Positions 1 to 12,239 of a DNA stretch of 64,000 nt are shown in pieces. This DNA is from Plantago major. Lineage: Eukaryota > Streptophyta > Magnoliopsida > Lamiales > Plantaginaceae. The notes under the pieces are model-generated. The model was not told where the DNA came from, made no database searches, and was given only the letters and a program-made list of their open reading frames with translations. Within the stretch, counting starts at the first letter, position 1. The number at the start of each line of letters is the position of its first letter. Location of the stretch: positions 1-64,000 of the forward strand of contig JAIFAC010000252.1 in NCBI GenBank assembly GCA_026545765.1, read 5' to 3'. The position numbers were made by a program, and so were the translations under genes.

Positions 1-529
1 AAATAATCGCTGAAACATTTTCACTTAGTGGGGTAATGAAAAATTCAGTATTCTATGTGTACTACATGTATGCATTTTAAACAAAAAGCGGATACATTAA
101 TCCTTATGCTAGTTGCAAAAAGTACCAAAATGTATAACAAAAGTATCTTATGGTTATAATAAACGGGTTCAAAAGACCTAAATTAAAACTAGCATGTCAT
201 AACTTGTTGGCATGCGTTTGCAAGATGAATCTCAAAATGATAATGTTGGGTATTGATGTATAGAATTCATCGCATTGTATATATGTGTGTTTTACTTATT
301 TTATTTAGTCTAATTTAGCACTTAATTCTTGTGGGATATTTTCGGAATAAAAATATAAGAAGCTTCCTTCTTTTTCAAAAAGTTACTAGAAAGCTTCTCT
401 TTTTCCAACTAGCTTTTCACTAATGAAAAGAAGTCAAGGCTGCTAAGCTTCAATGTGAATTCGAGCTTTTATTAGTCAATGGTCAAAAAAAGCTCATGGA
501 GCTGGAAAGCTAGTGGTAAACAGAGCCTA
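1..529. other. Unassigned AT-rich sequence
   Basis: I see no gene, LTR end or RNA in this stretch. It is AT-rich and has no long reading frame on either strand. It may be the degraded upstream part of element E1 or an insertion inside it; the sequence does not decide which. Confidence 0.4.
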
Positions 530-2330
530 AGGCTGCATCAGAAAGACCTTCTACTTCTCAGAAGGCCAGCATACTCAAAGGCAAACAAAAGATTGCCACT
601 GCAAACAATCCAAGAAAAGGATTATGAGAATGATGTCAAATAAACCCAAACTTGATCTCCCAAGCGTAAGATGAGAGGCTAATCACTAAGGAAAGCTAGC
701 CCTTCCGGCGCCTCAAATTTTCTCTACTCGTGTGCTTCAAGAAGTGATGAGCACAGTCCGTAATGTTATTTTCTTGAACTAAGAGACAGACTTGTTGCTC
801 AAGACAACCAAGTCCTACAATACCCTAGAAGAGACGAAAGATCAATGGTCGTCATTGCTAAATACAACAGGAGCAACCAGCATAGCTCTCTCAAAAAGAC
901 TTAGCTCGATCGTGAAGAAGATCAAGAATAATGCCAATCAAGCACTAGCAGCTACTTATGCTACTCAACAAGTCGAGGCTATTCTAAAGCCTCTGAAGAG
1001 CTCACATGAAAAGAGCAAGTGTTGGTTAGGCAAAACAAGGACATGAAAGAAGAAATCCAAGAATTGGTCGTAGCATAAAAACCCTAGAAGAACTTTGAAT
1101 CACTCTGCTTATGCTATCACGAGTCACCATTCATGACTAAGGGGAGGAGATGCCCCGGAAGCGCAAGGAAGAAAAGAAATAATCAAATCTCCCTCCTCAA
1201 GTCAACTAGTCATTATGACACCACCGGAGACACCCTCGCTAAAGAAGTTGTTCAAGATCAACCACCGTAAAGCTGGAAGTATGGTCACTGGGGGGAACCA
1301 AGTCCCTTAGATCTCGTAATGGGAACAACCAAAGCTTTCCAAGAAGAAAATCAAGAAGAAGGTGAGGTAAGAGGTCAAGAGAGTCGCAGTCTCACAAATG
1401 GAACATCAAAGATGATGATGAGGATGAATCGACATCGATGAACATCCACTTCACAAAAGAAGAAGGCAAGCAAGCCTTTACAACCTCCTCGGCAAAGAAG
1501 GCCATTAGCAGCCGTAACCCCTTCCTCGAAATACCAAGTCAATTCAAGGGACTTCCACCAAAGACAAATTTCAAGGCATGAAGAAAGAGTCAGGATCTCC
1601 CCTTTGAAGGCCACCCAATGTAAGGCTAGAAGGATATTCATTGGGCAGAGCAAACAAAGAAACTCATCAAGAAAAAGCCAATTGATGCCTACATTGAGTA
1701 TGTGAAGACCAAAGAATGAAGAGTCTTCATAGGTGCATTCTAACAAGAAAGGTATCGATTCTGAACTGCAACATCTACTTGTCAATGATAAGTTTCAACT
1801 CCCATCTTCAACCAGATCCTAAAATGGAGCAAGCCAATCATAAAACATGAGCACCTTCATGCCCGCTAAACTTTTTAGGTTGAAAAGAGAAATGATGCCG
1901 TAAAGATGGACCTTTCTTTTCCTTGTCCTACCCAAGCCGTAAGATGTGCACAAGACAAGAAATCGATGGTAGCTACAAAGAAGCGTACAAGCTTAGTGTT
2001 CATCCCTATGAGTCATTCTACATGACAAAGGATGAATATCTATATGATATTCACTATCCCGAAGAAATATATAAGTATTTCAACCTATCTGAGCCGCAAG
2101 GTATCATGCTCGGGTCTGGGAAAATACTCGGGTCAAACACTTTCAAGAAAACTACAATCTTGGCAAGAGTTACCATGAAATTTGTATCTATCCGTAAAGA
2201 TGTAACTTTCCGAAGGATACTTTTAAGTATGACTATGTCCAAGAATGCGAAAAGTGATTATGTCAATCGATCCGTAAAGGGTGTCAAGAACTCGAGGTTT
2301 CAACCTAAGTTTTTTTTTTTTTTTGAAGAC
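530..2330 (+). pseudogene. E1 third-ORF ('env-like') remnant
   Basis: Broken reading frames match the C-terminal half of the third ORF of E6 and E5. The 84-residue frame at 792-1046 aligns with their coiled-coil segment (shared TSI, then a block ending AILKPL against AILGPL). The frame at 1923-2333 matches the conserved C-terminal block, with HPYESFYMTKDEYLYDI against EPFESFYMTEDQYKGDI. Stops and frameshifts separate the pieces, and the CGTAA/CCGTAA strings typical of the corrupted stretches are frequent. No function can be expected from this copy. The left boundary is approximate. Confidence 0.65.
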
Positions 2331-2673
2331 TGAAGACTAGTATCTAGAATGTTTACTGGAGCTTGGACTCTCCAAGGTTCTAATTTACTTAGTTTGTTTT
2401 GTTACTTTTAATCTTACGACTATTTTCTAATTTTCATCTATCCGTAAAAGTTGCATCTTATTCTCAGAATCATCATTCAAGATCATACTCACATACTCTA
2501 ATAGATGACAACTTATCAAAGAAAGGTCACTTCTTGTGATTTGTTGATATTTACTTTATGCAATTTAATTCAACTAAAATTGTATATCATTTGAAATGAT
2601 TAAGTGGTGGATTGTTTTCTTCCAGATTACAACTTTGTAATAGGACTTGAAAGATAGTCATGGATGACTCCAT

Positions 2674-2688
2674 CAAAAGGGGGAAATT
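2674..2688 (+). other. Polypurine tract of E1
   Basis: The purine run AAAAGGGGGAAATT lies directly against the LTR start TGTTAG. It sits where plus-strand priming occurs in LTR retrotransposons, and the same arrangement is seen before the 3' LTRs of E6 and E7. Confidence 0.75.
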
Positions 2689-4053
2689 TGTTAGAATATT
2701 CATAGTATTTTGATCATTCATCATATCTTCTTATCTTAGCCAAAGGTGATTAAGTACTCGTTCACTTCAACATTGTAAAAAGAGGAAATCAATGAGTATA
2801 ATTAGTCTAGTAAATCATGTATTAGGATTATAGGTCTCGAGTGTAATTTTATTTCAAGAAGACCATGAAGATCAATCCTAGCAATGGAGATTTTCCAAGA
2901 GTACAAGACCGAGATTGCACAAGATTTATGAAGACACCAAGGTTTACTCTCACTGGAAAGACTATGTCCTTAATCCTTTCTTAAGTACATTTAGTTACTA
3001 AACATGATTCTCGAACATACGCATCATGAGTATGGAGCATGCAAGCCATCGAAGGCTAATGTATCCGCTGAAGACTACAGACAAGAAATAGTACATATGC
3101 ATTAATTGCATCGCAGTAAAAGCCGCTTAAAGTACGCTCTCCGAGATATGAGACAAGGACTTCTAAGTACTATTTCAAGATAAGTATAGATCAATTTGAA
3201 TCAGGTTCAACGGATAACATCCCAACGACTCTCTAATTCATCTATAAATATCACACACTTAGATGTCGAGAATACGATCAAGAACGATCTAACTTGTAAA
3301 CTTACAATCTAGCAAAGTATTCTCTCCAAAGACTCTACTACCCTTTCTCGAAAAGCTTTTTGCTTGAAGAATCACTAGTAGTTCTAAGTTGTCCGAACCT
3401 TAACAAGAGATTGTTATTCGTGAAAGAGTTGAACTGCCGACAACCTTTTCTCAAGCTCATTCTAACGGACATCAATTACTGGTCAAGAAGAGCATTGCCA
3501 TACACCGAACAAGTGTATTAAGTAGTCTTGTTCTATTGTGCTCTCGAAAACATAATCAAAATTTATATACGGTAGCCTCTCTACAAACCTTATAACTAAC
3601 ACCATCAAGGCGTGAGTAGAGGAAGTACTTGATTTGGGAAATCACTAATAACCCAAGGTTATCTGGAGTAGAGGAAGTACTTAGCTCTAGAGGGGGAATA
3701 ACTCTGGGGGAACATTTGGGAACCAATTGCTTAAGAATCTTAGTATAGGATTTTTGTAAGGTGAACTCAATTATCTGTTCTAGTGAATTCTAGGTCTCGG
3801 AAGACCGAAGTGGGATTAGTTGGAGGATTACGCCACCTCCGTATACCACTATACTTACTGTGTTATTTACCTTTCAGATTTATCTTTCAAAGAAAGCACA
3901 CACACTTACTTATTGTTTCGACTTACCTATCTTAAAGTCTTCCGCTCGAATTTAAGTATCGTAAACCCCTGTTTTCGAAATCGTGGTTTATCGACAAAGT
4001 TTAAAAGACTATTCACCCCCCTCTAGTCTTTTACTTTGCTATCCGGACCAACA
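2689..4053 (+). repeat. LTR A, 3' LTR of E1 (about 1365 bp)
   Basis: It starts TGTTAG after a polypurine tract and ends GGACCAACA, as the other LTRs here do. A TATAAATA box lies at 3243-3250 in the conserved context CTATAAATATCA. The block 'accactata...gtgttatttac' and the terminal 'agactattcacccccctctagtcttttactttg' region are shared with LTRs B, C, E, F and G. No PBS follows it, so this is a 3' LTR. Confidence 0.85.
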
Positions 4054-4684
4054 CAATATGATGGTAAAAGACCAAATGAGACGATGTAAAATCGACTCAT
4101 CGTAATCCATGCATCGTTGTCACATCTCAAAAGAAATATTCTAGCTCCACCATCTACAAAGACAGCCCAAATGTCATCACAACTGATTATGAGAATAGAT
4201 CAAAGACTTTGACTGCTTATGAAGGAACCGGAAGCTTAAGATAAGGAGGTCACCAATCAACACTGTAATTCTACCAAGTTTGTTGAACTTCTTTCACAAA
4301 GAACCTCTTCAATGGTTCTAAAGCATAAAGACCTTGGTATGGTTAAGGGTCCGACAAAGACATCTATGTAGGTTTCTTATGACAATGCTAGCTATGATCC
4401 CAAGAAGATATAATCACTGCTCAAGTTTCCAAATCGACAAACAAGGAAACTGGAATTGAAAAGCAAAATGCGATCTCGTAAAGGAGAAGCAACAACTCGT
4501 TGAAGCTTACATTCGCTCACAAAAGAATTTTGATCACGATTCTTATGCCGTAATCCTAAGTGGTATTGATTAGTCTCCTATGAACAAGGGGAAGGAAGTA
4601 CCAGAGTACATGGTAAGGGCAAGGAGAAGATGTATCCTAAGAAGCCCAAACCAAAACCCCAAGTCAAGAATTACAGATGGTGAC
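4054..4684 (+). pseudogene. E2 third-ORF remnant, piece 1
   Basis: A degraded equivalent of the E6/E5 third-ORF coiled-coil region: around 4270-4345 the text reads as KFVELLSQRT-like and HKDLGMV-like segments in shifting frames. Many indels are present. It ends at the E3 insertion site, where the last five bases GTGAC form the left target duplication. Confidence 0.6.
4680..4684 (+). repeat. Left target-site duplication of E3 (GTGAC)
   Basis: These five bases are repeated exactly at 18006-18010 on the other side of E3. Five base pairs is the usual duplication length for copia integrases. Confidence 0.85.
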
Positions 4685-6351
4685 TGTTGGGAAATTTGTT
4701 GGGAAATTTGTTGGGAAATTTGTTAGATATTTTGTTAGAAATATCTGTTTAGATTTTGATCAGCAACATGATGACTTATCTTAGTCTCGTAAAGGTGATT
4801 AGTACTTTCGTTCACTCAACATTGTAAAGAGGAAACTTCACTAAGTATGATAGTCTAGCTAATCTTGTATAGGATGTTAGGTCTCAAATGTAATTTTTAT
4901 TTTATGAAGAGATGACCAAGAAGAAGACATCCAAGCAAAACAAGCTCAACGACATTGAAGACTTCAAGAAACCGCACAAGATTATCAAACTGCTTTTTCA
5001 GATATCTTAGCGACATATCTTGAAGACACTTAATAGTTTTAAACAAACCGTGTCACAAGAGATATCCGAGAAATAAAAGGCCTATTTGAAAACAAGGAAA
5101 GTGTCCACGTATATCTATTCTCGATACCTTGAGCATTAACCATTTCAAAAGAAATATATATATTCAAAACAAAGTTGTTTCAATAAAAGTGGTATCAAGA
5201 TCAGATAAGGATTTGCAAAGAATCGAGCAACACTAGTCTCTGACATAAAGCATAGTTCCGCTGGCACTACAGACAAAAAGTATAGTACAATGCATTTAAT
5301 GCGGACAGAGATGTTCAATAAAGCAACCAACAAGAAGAATACAAAACCAAGCATAAAGATTATACACAGATATCAATAGTTTGAATTTGAGCCTAACGGA
5401 TACTATTCAAACGACACTCAAATTCATCTATAAATATCAACACTTAGACTGCTTGAAGAGATACACAAGACACACCTTGAACTGCATAAAACGTCAACAT
5501 CTTACTCTAAAAGCAACTTTACTTATCCTCAAAGCTTCATCCAAAGCTTTTGATCTGAGTAACAATCAAGTTCTATGTCCTCGATCCTAAACAAGCACAC
5601 TCTCTGAAAGAGTTGAAACGAAAGATCAAGTATCCGAGATTCATTCTCTTGAACATTTATCTAAGACTGTCAAGAAAAGAACAAGATACCATACATTGAA
5701 AAGTGTATTATATACTTGATTCACAGAGCTATCCTAATAATTGAATAAGTTATTAAAGAAGCTCATCGACAACTCAAACCAAAACCAACACCATAATCAA
5801 GTGGAGTACAGAAGTACTTAGTTTGAAAATCGTGGAATAACCCAAGGTTACCGAGTATAGGAAGTACTTGATTTGGGAAACTAAGGAATAACTCCAAGGT
5901 TATCGAGTATAGGAAGTACTTAGCTTGGGAAGCTAGGAATAACTCAAGAAGGTTTCTTATAATACGAAGTACTTCGTCAGAAAGCCGGGAACAACTCTGG
6001 GGAACATTTTTGGGAACCATTTGTTTAAAGGAATCTTAGAATAGGATTTTTGTAAGGAGAACTCAATTATCTATTCTAGTGAATTCTAGGTCTCAAAGAC
6101 CGGGCGGATTAGTTTGAGGATTACGCCACCTCCGTATACCACTATACTTGTTGTGTTATTTACCTTCGATTTACATTTAAGCAACACACACACACTTTAA
6201 TTTAACCTGCTTCGCACTTATCTTTATTAAGTCTTCCGCTCGATTCTAATTATCGACATCTACCGTATATCGAGAATTAGTTTTGATCGACAAAAGTTTT
6301 AAAAGACTATTCACCCCCAGCCTTTTTACTTTGCCGTTATCTCGACCAACA
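4685..6351 (+). repeat. LTR B, 5' LTR of E3 (1667 bp)
   Basis: Starts TGTTGGG directly after GTGAC and ends CGACCAACA, two bases before the PBS. A TATAAATA box is at 5429-5436. The first 60 bases are five 12-bp units: TGTTGGGAAATT three times, then TGTTAGATATTT and TGTTAGAAATAT. Its partner LTR C has only three such units. Repeated 'gaagtacttagtttgggaaactaaggaataac' style blocks fill the part downstream of the TATA box (about 5800-6010). Confidence 0.9.
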
Positions 6352-6353
6352 AG

Positions 6354-6365
6354 TGGTATCGTAGC
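6354..6365 (+). other. Primer binding site of E3 (initiator tRNA-Met type)
   Basis: TGGTATCGTAGC begins two bases after the LTR. The intact form in E6 is TGGTATCAGAGC, the standard complement of plant initiator tRNA-Met. The difference is the CAGA to CGTA change seen throughout this part of the window. Confidence 0.8.
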
Positions 6366-6459
6366 AGAGGTTCACAAGCCTTCATCAACCTAGATCCCAG
6401 ATAGGTGAAGGAACTTTGTCCATTTTCGAGGACTATTTAATTTGGTGTTAAGTGTGCGT

Positions 6460-8735
6460 ATGTCTCGAGTGATGCACCCATTCTCAAACCAGAATTACGA
6501 GAAATGGAAAATAACATGATGCTCCACCTAGCCATAAGGACGAAATGATCGAAGTGATAAGGAATGGCCCAATAGTCATTCAACAACTCAAACAAGTCAT
6601 GGAGGTTTCTAATGGTAGACAGAGATCAAAGCGAAGGATCTTCACAAACCGATGCGCTAACAAGTGGGAAATCTACTAGTCAAGTCATTTACGAACCAAA
6701 GTTTACATAACTCGACATCCAAGATGCCAAGAGAAATCGCCCGATGGTCAAGCTCGTAATATCATCATCGACGACACTGAGCACATATGGTAAACTGTAA
6801 GTTAAACGCTGTAAAGTTGCTGGCAACCGATTGAAGAAATCGTCGAACCGAAAACCAAAGAAAACAAGTTCGAAGTTCTCAAGTTGAAATTTCAAAATTT
6901 CAAACAAGGACCCATCAAACTCGAAGAACTTGATTTCAGATTTACCACCTCATGAGTGACATGGCAGCTCTTGGGAAAGCAACAGACACTCAACCGAAAA
7001 GATTAAGACTATTGTCGTAAGTCTTAACCACAACCTGAGCATACCAAATTCTTTTATTTTAACCAAGGAATGCCAAATATGACTCCAAAGTGGAACTTTT
7101 CTCTCATCTTACGTTGATTATGAGATAACTCAAAGAGAACAAACAACTGAAAAGTTGCAAAACGCTGTTTAGTCACCAAGGAACTTCAAAAGAAGAAAAG
7201 CAAGGAAGAAATCGAGATGCTCTTGCCGCAAAGCAAATGAGCAAATATATCACGAGAAATTGAAAGAAGGAAAGCCAAAGAGAAGTCGAAAAAGCATCTA
7301 GTTTCAAACTATCACCAAGACAAAATATGCAAAGCTCACGACAAGCCTGTAAAAGCATCATGTAATTTGAGGAAGGGAATTGGAAACGATATCTGCTTTA
7401 TTGTCAAAAACCGCCACTAAGAAGGATTGTCCCGCCTCAACAAACTAAGGATGTGACAAGAAAGATAGGAGAATCTTCGTAAGAAGCGTAAAGCTTTGTT
7501 AACTCAAGAAAGAAAGAAAATCCAAATTCAACTGGATGTCTAGACGTTGAGATGATTCAAGATGACAATTCAGATGACTCAATCCTTACCATCTCCGTAA
7601 TTATGTGGAGTTACTCATGATATAATCGACTAAATTTCAAGAAGAATGAAATGTGTGGAGTTGTTCAAATTGACGGTCCGGTATATCTCCAACATAGAAA
7701 TCATTTTACGGTCATGAGGTAACACATACTTTCTTGTTATACTTATGAAAGTGATGAAGAGGAAATAAAAATCTAGAAAATCTCAGAAAGAACTTGACAT
7801 GTATGAAAGAGAATTTCTAATGATCCGAGCTAGAAATAAAAACTTGAAGAAGAAAAGAATTCTCTTGCAAAGGAAAATTCTCACCAGTTAAAGTATCGAG
7901 AGAAAGGATGTTGAAAATGCATCTTTCGTAGCTCGACATCTCGAGACAAAAGTCACATAAAGAAGCAACGGTCAATTACGAAAAGAAATATAAGATCTTT
8001 CTTCGAGAACAAGGAACTCAAGAAGAAAGAATTATCTTTCCAATCTTACGACAAAGTTAGTGACACTTTATCAAGTACAATCGCATTTAAGAGATCCTTC
8101 AAAAGAAAAGGACTTCAATGAATACAGACAGATTGTTCTATCACTCCAATAAGAGTAAGGAGAGAAGAACATTTGTAAGTATCAAAGAAGACGGTTCCTA
8201 TGCAATCTATAGTATCACCGAGAAGACAAAGATTGTTGACAAAGGAAAGGCAAATATGCATCAAACCTTTGTGGGAAAAAAACAAGTCAAAACAAAACTA
8301 TTGGGCATCGCCTCGAAAGAAACACAACACCGAAAAGTGTAAACACCCACAAGGTTATGTCTCAAAAGGTAGAATTGCGGAGCTAGTAAATTCTCCCATG
8401 TCACTTTTTTTTCCTCGAAAGAAATTGACCAACCAGAGACTAGCAAAATGCTGAAAAGATCTCGATAGCTTCAAGTGCTCAAACGGATTGGCCACAAAGG
8501 TATCGGAAAACAACTTGCTCACGAGTACAAGGTGAGCAAGAACGATGGTCGAAAGCTAGAAATTGCTTCAAAGCAATTATCGAAATGGAAGTTAAATCAA
8601 GCCACCGAAAATCAATGCCGTGGCTAGAAGAAATCGCAAGGAAAGCTAAGTTTGTCGAAAGCAAACCGTAAACCGAGTATCCGAAAGCATCATATGGAGC
8701 ACCTAGGAACACACCAAGGAAGAAAATAATTTACT
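6460..8735 (+). pseudogene. E3 gag remnant
   Basis: The ATG at 6460 corresponds to the gag start of E6 (MSLSDAPVLKPENYEKW), but the frame is lost at once because CTCTGAG is reduced to CTCGAG. Downstream, short frames match E6 gag: the nucleic-acid-binding knuckle region near 7390-7430 and the basic C-terminal stretch near 8530-8720. In intact elements gag forms the particle shell and binds RNA. This copy cannot encode it as written. Confidence 0.7.
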
Positions 8736-8739
8736 AATG

Positions 8740-11700
8740 ATAACATTCATTCAAATAGAATTCTCCTTATGTTCCGCTGCATACAAAAGAATATTTCAAA
8801 GAAATTCATTCAAAATGGATTCCTCATCGAAGATCTTTTTAATTCGACGATTCCATCAAAGATATGAGAACCTAATCTCCTGCTTCCGTCATGTGCGGTG
8901 CTTCCCGACCAAAGCACAATGGTTATTTGATAGTGGATGCGGAAAGCACATGACAGAGATAAAGCAACCGTCGATTACAAAGCTTGCAACACAGACCGTA
9001 TATCGATTTGTCGAGGAGAATTAAATCCTTTCAGGATTCGGGCAACGCCAAATTGGGGACTTTAATAATTACCGACGACATATGTTAAGGATTTGAAATA
9101 TAATCTATTTAGTATGAGCCAGCTATGCATGCGGTTTTACTATAAAATTCAAAGCTAAATATCGCAAACTTATCGACAATGAGTCAAAGCGCATAATTTT
9201 AGTTGGTCATGCTGAAAGGCGCTTTACGTTGTCGATTGGGCATCTGCCACAATCAAGAATATCTCATGGTGAGTCAACTGGTCATGTAAGAGCAATCGTT
9301 ATGGCACAAAAGAATGAGTCACTTGAACTTCAAGACTCAATGCATTTGCCAAGAAAGAGTTAGTGGTCGGGCTTCCCGTAACATCTTTCGAAAGGATAGT
9401 ATCTGCTTCCGCCATCGATGGGGAAATAATCTAAGATCTCTTTCAAGTCCAAAATCGACACTCTAGAGTTAGACCACCAGAACTATTACACATGGATCTT
9501 TTTCAATCATCTCAGAATTAGTTATGCGTGAAAGAAGTATGGTCCGTTGTTGTAGATGACTTCAAGATTCACTCGTTGTCTTCAAACACAAATCATGCTG
9601 TGGGTGGAGATACCAAACTTGTCGAAAAGCTTCAAGTCATGAAAATGACAAGGTATCCAATCGTATCAGACTATGGCATCGGGTTTGTCAACCAAAGACA
9701 TAAAGGAGTTTTGTACTGCAAAGGTATACAACACCAACTTTCCTCAGTAAGAACACCAACAAAATGGTGTTGCGTAAAGGAAAAATGTAACCCTTAAAGA
9801 AGTCAAGGACAATGCTAGCCCATGACATCAAATAAGTGAAATTTATCGGGTCAAGTCGTAAACACTAGCTACACTCGTAATGTATGTTTGATAAACAAAC
9901 ACCATGACAAGACCCCCTATGAAATCTTGGTTAGTAGACCCTAATATCAAACATCCGGAGAGTATTTCGTTGTAAATGTTTTGTTCTAAACAATGGGAAA
10001 GATTATCCAGAACATTTCAACCAAAGGCGATGAAGGTGTATTTCTTGGTTATTCCACAAATAACAAAGCCACAGAGTTTACAACAAAAGAACAAAGAAAA
10101 TTGAAGAATCAATTCATGTCAGATTCTAAGAAGGAAATAAGAAAACACCTCCTAATGATGAACTCGTAAAGGTTCAAAGAACTATTACCGAGGGATTCTT
10201 ATGAAGAATCCTTTAAAGGAGAAACATCATTATGGAAAGTGAGGATGACTGACGAGAAAGCTTGATATGCCTAGTAACAACAAGATGACTCATGTATACG
10301 ATGAGGAATTTCCCACGAAGTTTTCGTAAATGGAACAGTTTCTGAGAACCTTCATCATGAAGAGGTATCTCAAAATGAGATCAGAATGCAAGTTCAGATA
10401 TCTCTAACATCAAAAGTGTCGATATCCATGACATTTCCCATATGTCGATATCTCGATAATCGAAAAAGTATCAAATCATAATCTTAGTGATTCACATTCA
10501 AATCACTCGATATCGATCCTACTAGCACTAAACCTATGATGAGATGGATCAAAGATCATCCTCGCAGCGATGTAATGGACCAATTAATCAAGGTGTTAGG
10601 ACCAGGAGAGCAATAGCCGAAAATGCTAATTTCTCTTCGATGTTTCATCTTTAATATTGAACCTAAAATATAGAAGAAGCATTAGGAGACCAAGACCGGA
10701 TCTCCGCAATGCAAGAAGAGTCGATCAATTTGAGAGAAACAAAGTCCTGAAACTAGTTCCATTTATAGAAGGAATATCTGTGATTGGAACTAAATGGGTT
10801 TCGTAAACAAGATGAATGAACTGTGAAATAACCAAACAAAGCAAGATTATCCAAGGGATTTACCCATCAAGGCTTAGATTTTGATGAGTCATATGCACCA
10901 AATGTTGATTGATGCAATAAGACTCTTTTCTAGCCTTCATTTCATAAAGATTTCAAAGTTTATCATATGGATGTCAAAAGTGCATTCTCAACCTATGAAC
11001 TTGCGTAAGAAGTTTATGTCGAGCAACCACCGGCTTTGAAGTTTCCTAAAGTAGAATGGTCTATAACCATGTAAAGCTCAGATGGATCAAACAGCTCCAA
11101 GAGCATGGTATGACACTTTGCCAAGTCCTTCCGAAAGTGGTTTCAAGAAAGGTGAAGTTGATAAAACTTTATTTACCTTAAATCATGACGGGAAACTACT
11201 TTTAGTTCAAGTATATGTTGATGACATCATATTTGGATCTAAGGACAAGCAACTTTGTAATGACTTTGCAAATCTCATGAAAAGCAAGTTTGAGATGAGC
11301 ATGATGGGAGAAATGAATTATTTTCTAGGATTGCAAGTCAAGCAACTCAATGATGGAATATTCATTAGTCAAACAAAGTATGCAAAAATATGCTCACAAA
11401 TTCAATCTTAAGCCTTCAAAAGAATGCTAAGATACCTAAGAGCATTGGAACCAAAATGACTCTATACCGAATCGATAAGAGGTTGAAGAACATAAGTATA
11501 GGAAATTGATAGGTTCACTACTTTACCTCACCGCAAGTAGACCGATATTCAATACACCGCTGAGAGTGTGCTAGATTTCATACAAAACCAATACAAACAC
11601 ACTACAACATTGCTATGAAAATATTAAGGTATGTAAAGGTACAAGAGATGTAGGATTGTGGTATCTCAAGAAAGTGGATTGAGTTTAATGGGTACTTACG

Positions 11701-12130
11701 ATTATGCCGGATCAATTGATAGAAAAGTACCTCAGAACTTGTCAGCCGGTACTAGACTTATCTCATGGTTTAGCAAGAAGCAAAACTCAATTGCAACTTC
11801 TACCATGAGGTCGAATATATTGTCATCAAGTCACAGCAACACAAATTTCGGATACAACAACTTAAAGACTATGGACTCAATGAGAAGAAAACTCTATTTT
11901 CTCATGACAACACAAGTGCTATTACATTACACGTAATCCTAAATTTCATGCCGTATCAAAGCACATTGATGTTAGACATCACTCATCGTAGACCATGTTG
12001 AAAAGGGCAATATAGAGATACTCAAGATTGGCACCAAAACCAACTTGCATGTATATCTTCACTAAGCCACTACAAGAAAGTAGATTCTTAGCTTTAAGAC
12101 ATAGTCTTGACTAATGGAACTACCAATGAA
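8740..12130 (+). pseudogene. E3 pol remnant (PR-IN-RT-RH)
   Basis: Copia domain order is visible in broken frames. The protease motif DSGCGKHMT is intact at 8929-8949. Integrase core pieces lie at 9528-9797 (LSSVRTP...). Reverse transcriptase is at 10680-11411, with YVDD intact at 11214-11225 and then MSMMGEMNYFLGLQVKQL. The RNase H region runs from about 11690 to 12100. Every domain is separated from the next by stops or shifts. Many differences from E5 and E6 fall at CAG or CTG. Confidence 0.8.
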
Positions 12131-12239
12131 CCGAAGAGTTCAGAATCGAACGGGTATCCAGAGAAGAGGTATCCGAACGGCATCCAGAAGAGGTATCCGA
12201 ACGGTATCCAGAGAAGAGAAAAGAGAAATCGAACAGTAT

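Larger units (their letters stand above)
530..4053 (+). mobile_element. E1: 3' portion of a Sirevirus-type Ty1/copia element
   Basis: A third-ORF remnant, a 3' UTR, a polypurine tract and a full 3' LTR follow one another in the order seen in the better-preserved element E6. The 5' LTR, gag and pol are not in the window. The sequence just after its LTR (from 4054) resumes in the middle of another third ORF, so E1 is inferred to be inserted in the older element E2. Its left target duplication, expected to match CAATA at 4054-4058, would lie outside the window. Confidence 0.7.

Noticed and set aside
1375..1785. 136-residue minus-strand frame
   Set aside because: It lies antisense to the E1 third-ORF remnant, is Cys/Leu/Phe-rich without domains, and has no counterpart in the other copies. 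A shadow frame.
5800..6010. Regularly spaced 'gaagtactt' repeats as a CRISPR-like array
   Set aside because: They are imperfect repeats inside the LTR, present in every LTR of the family, and the genome is a plant.
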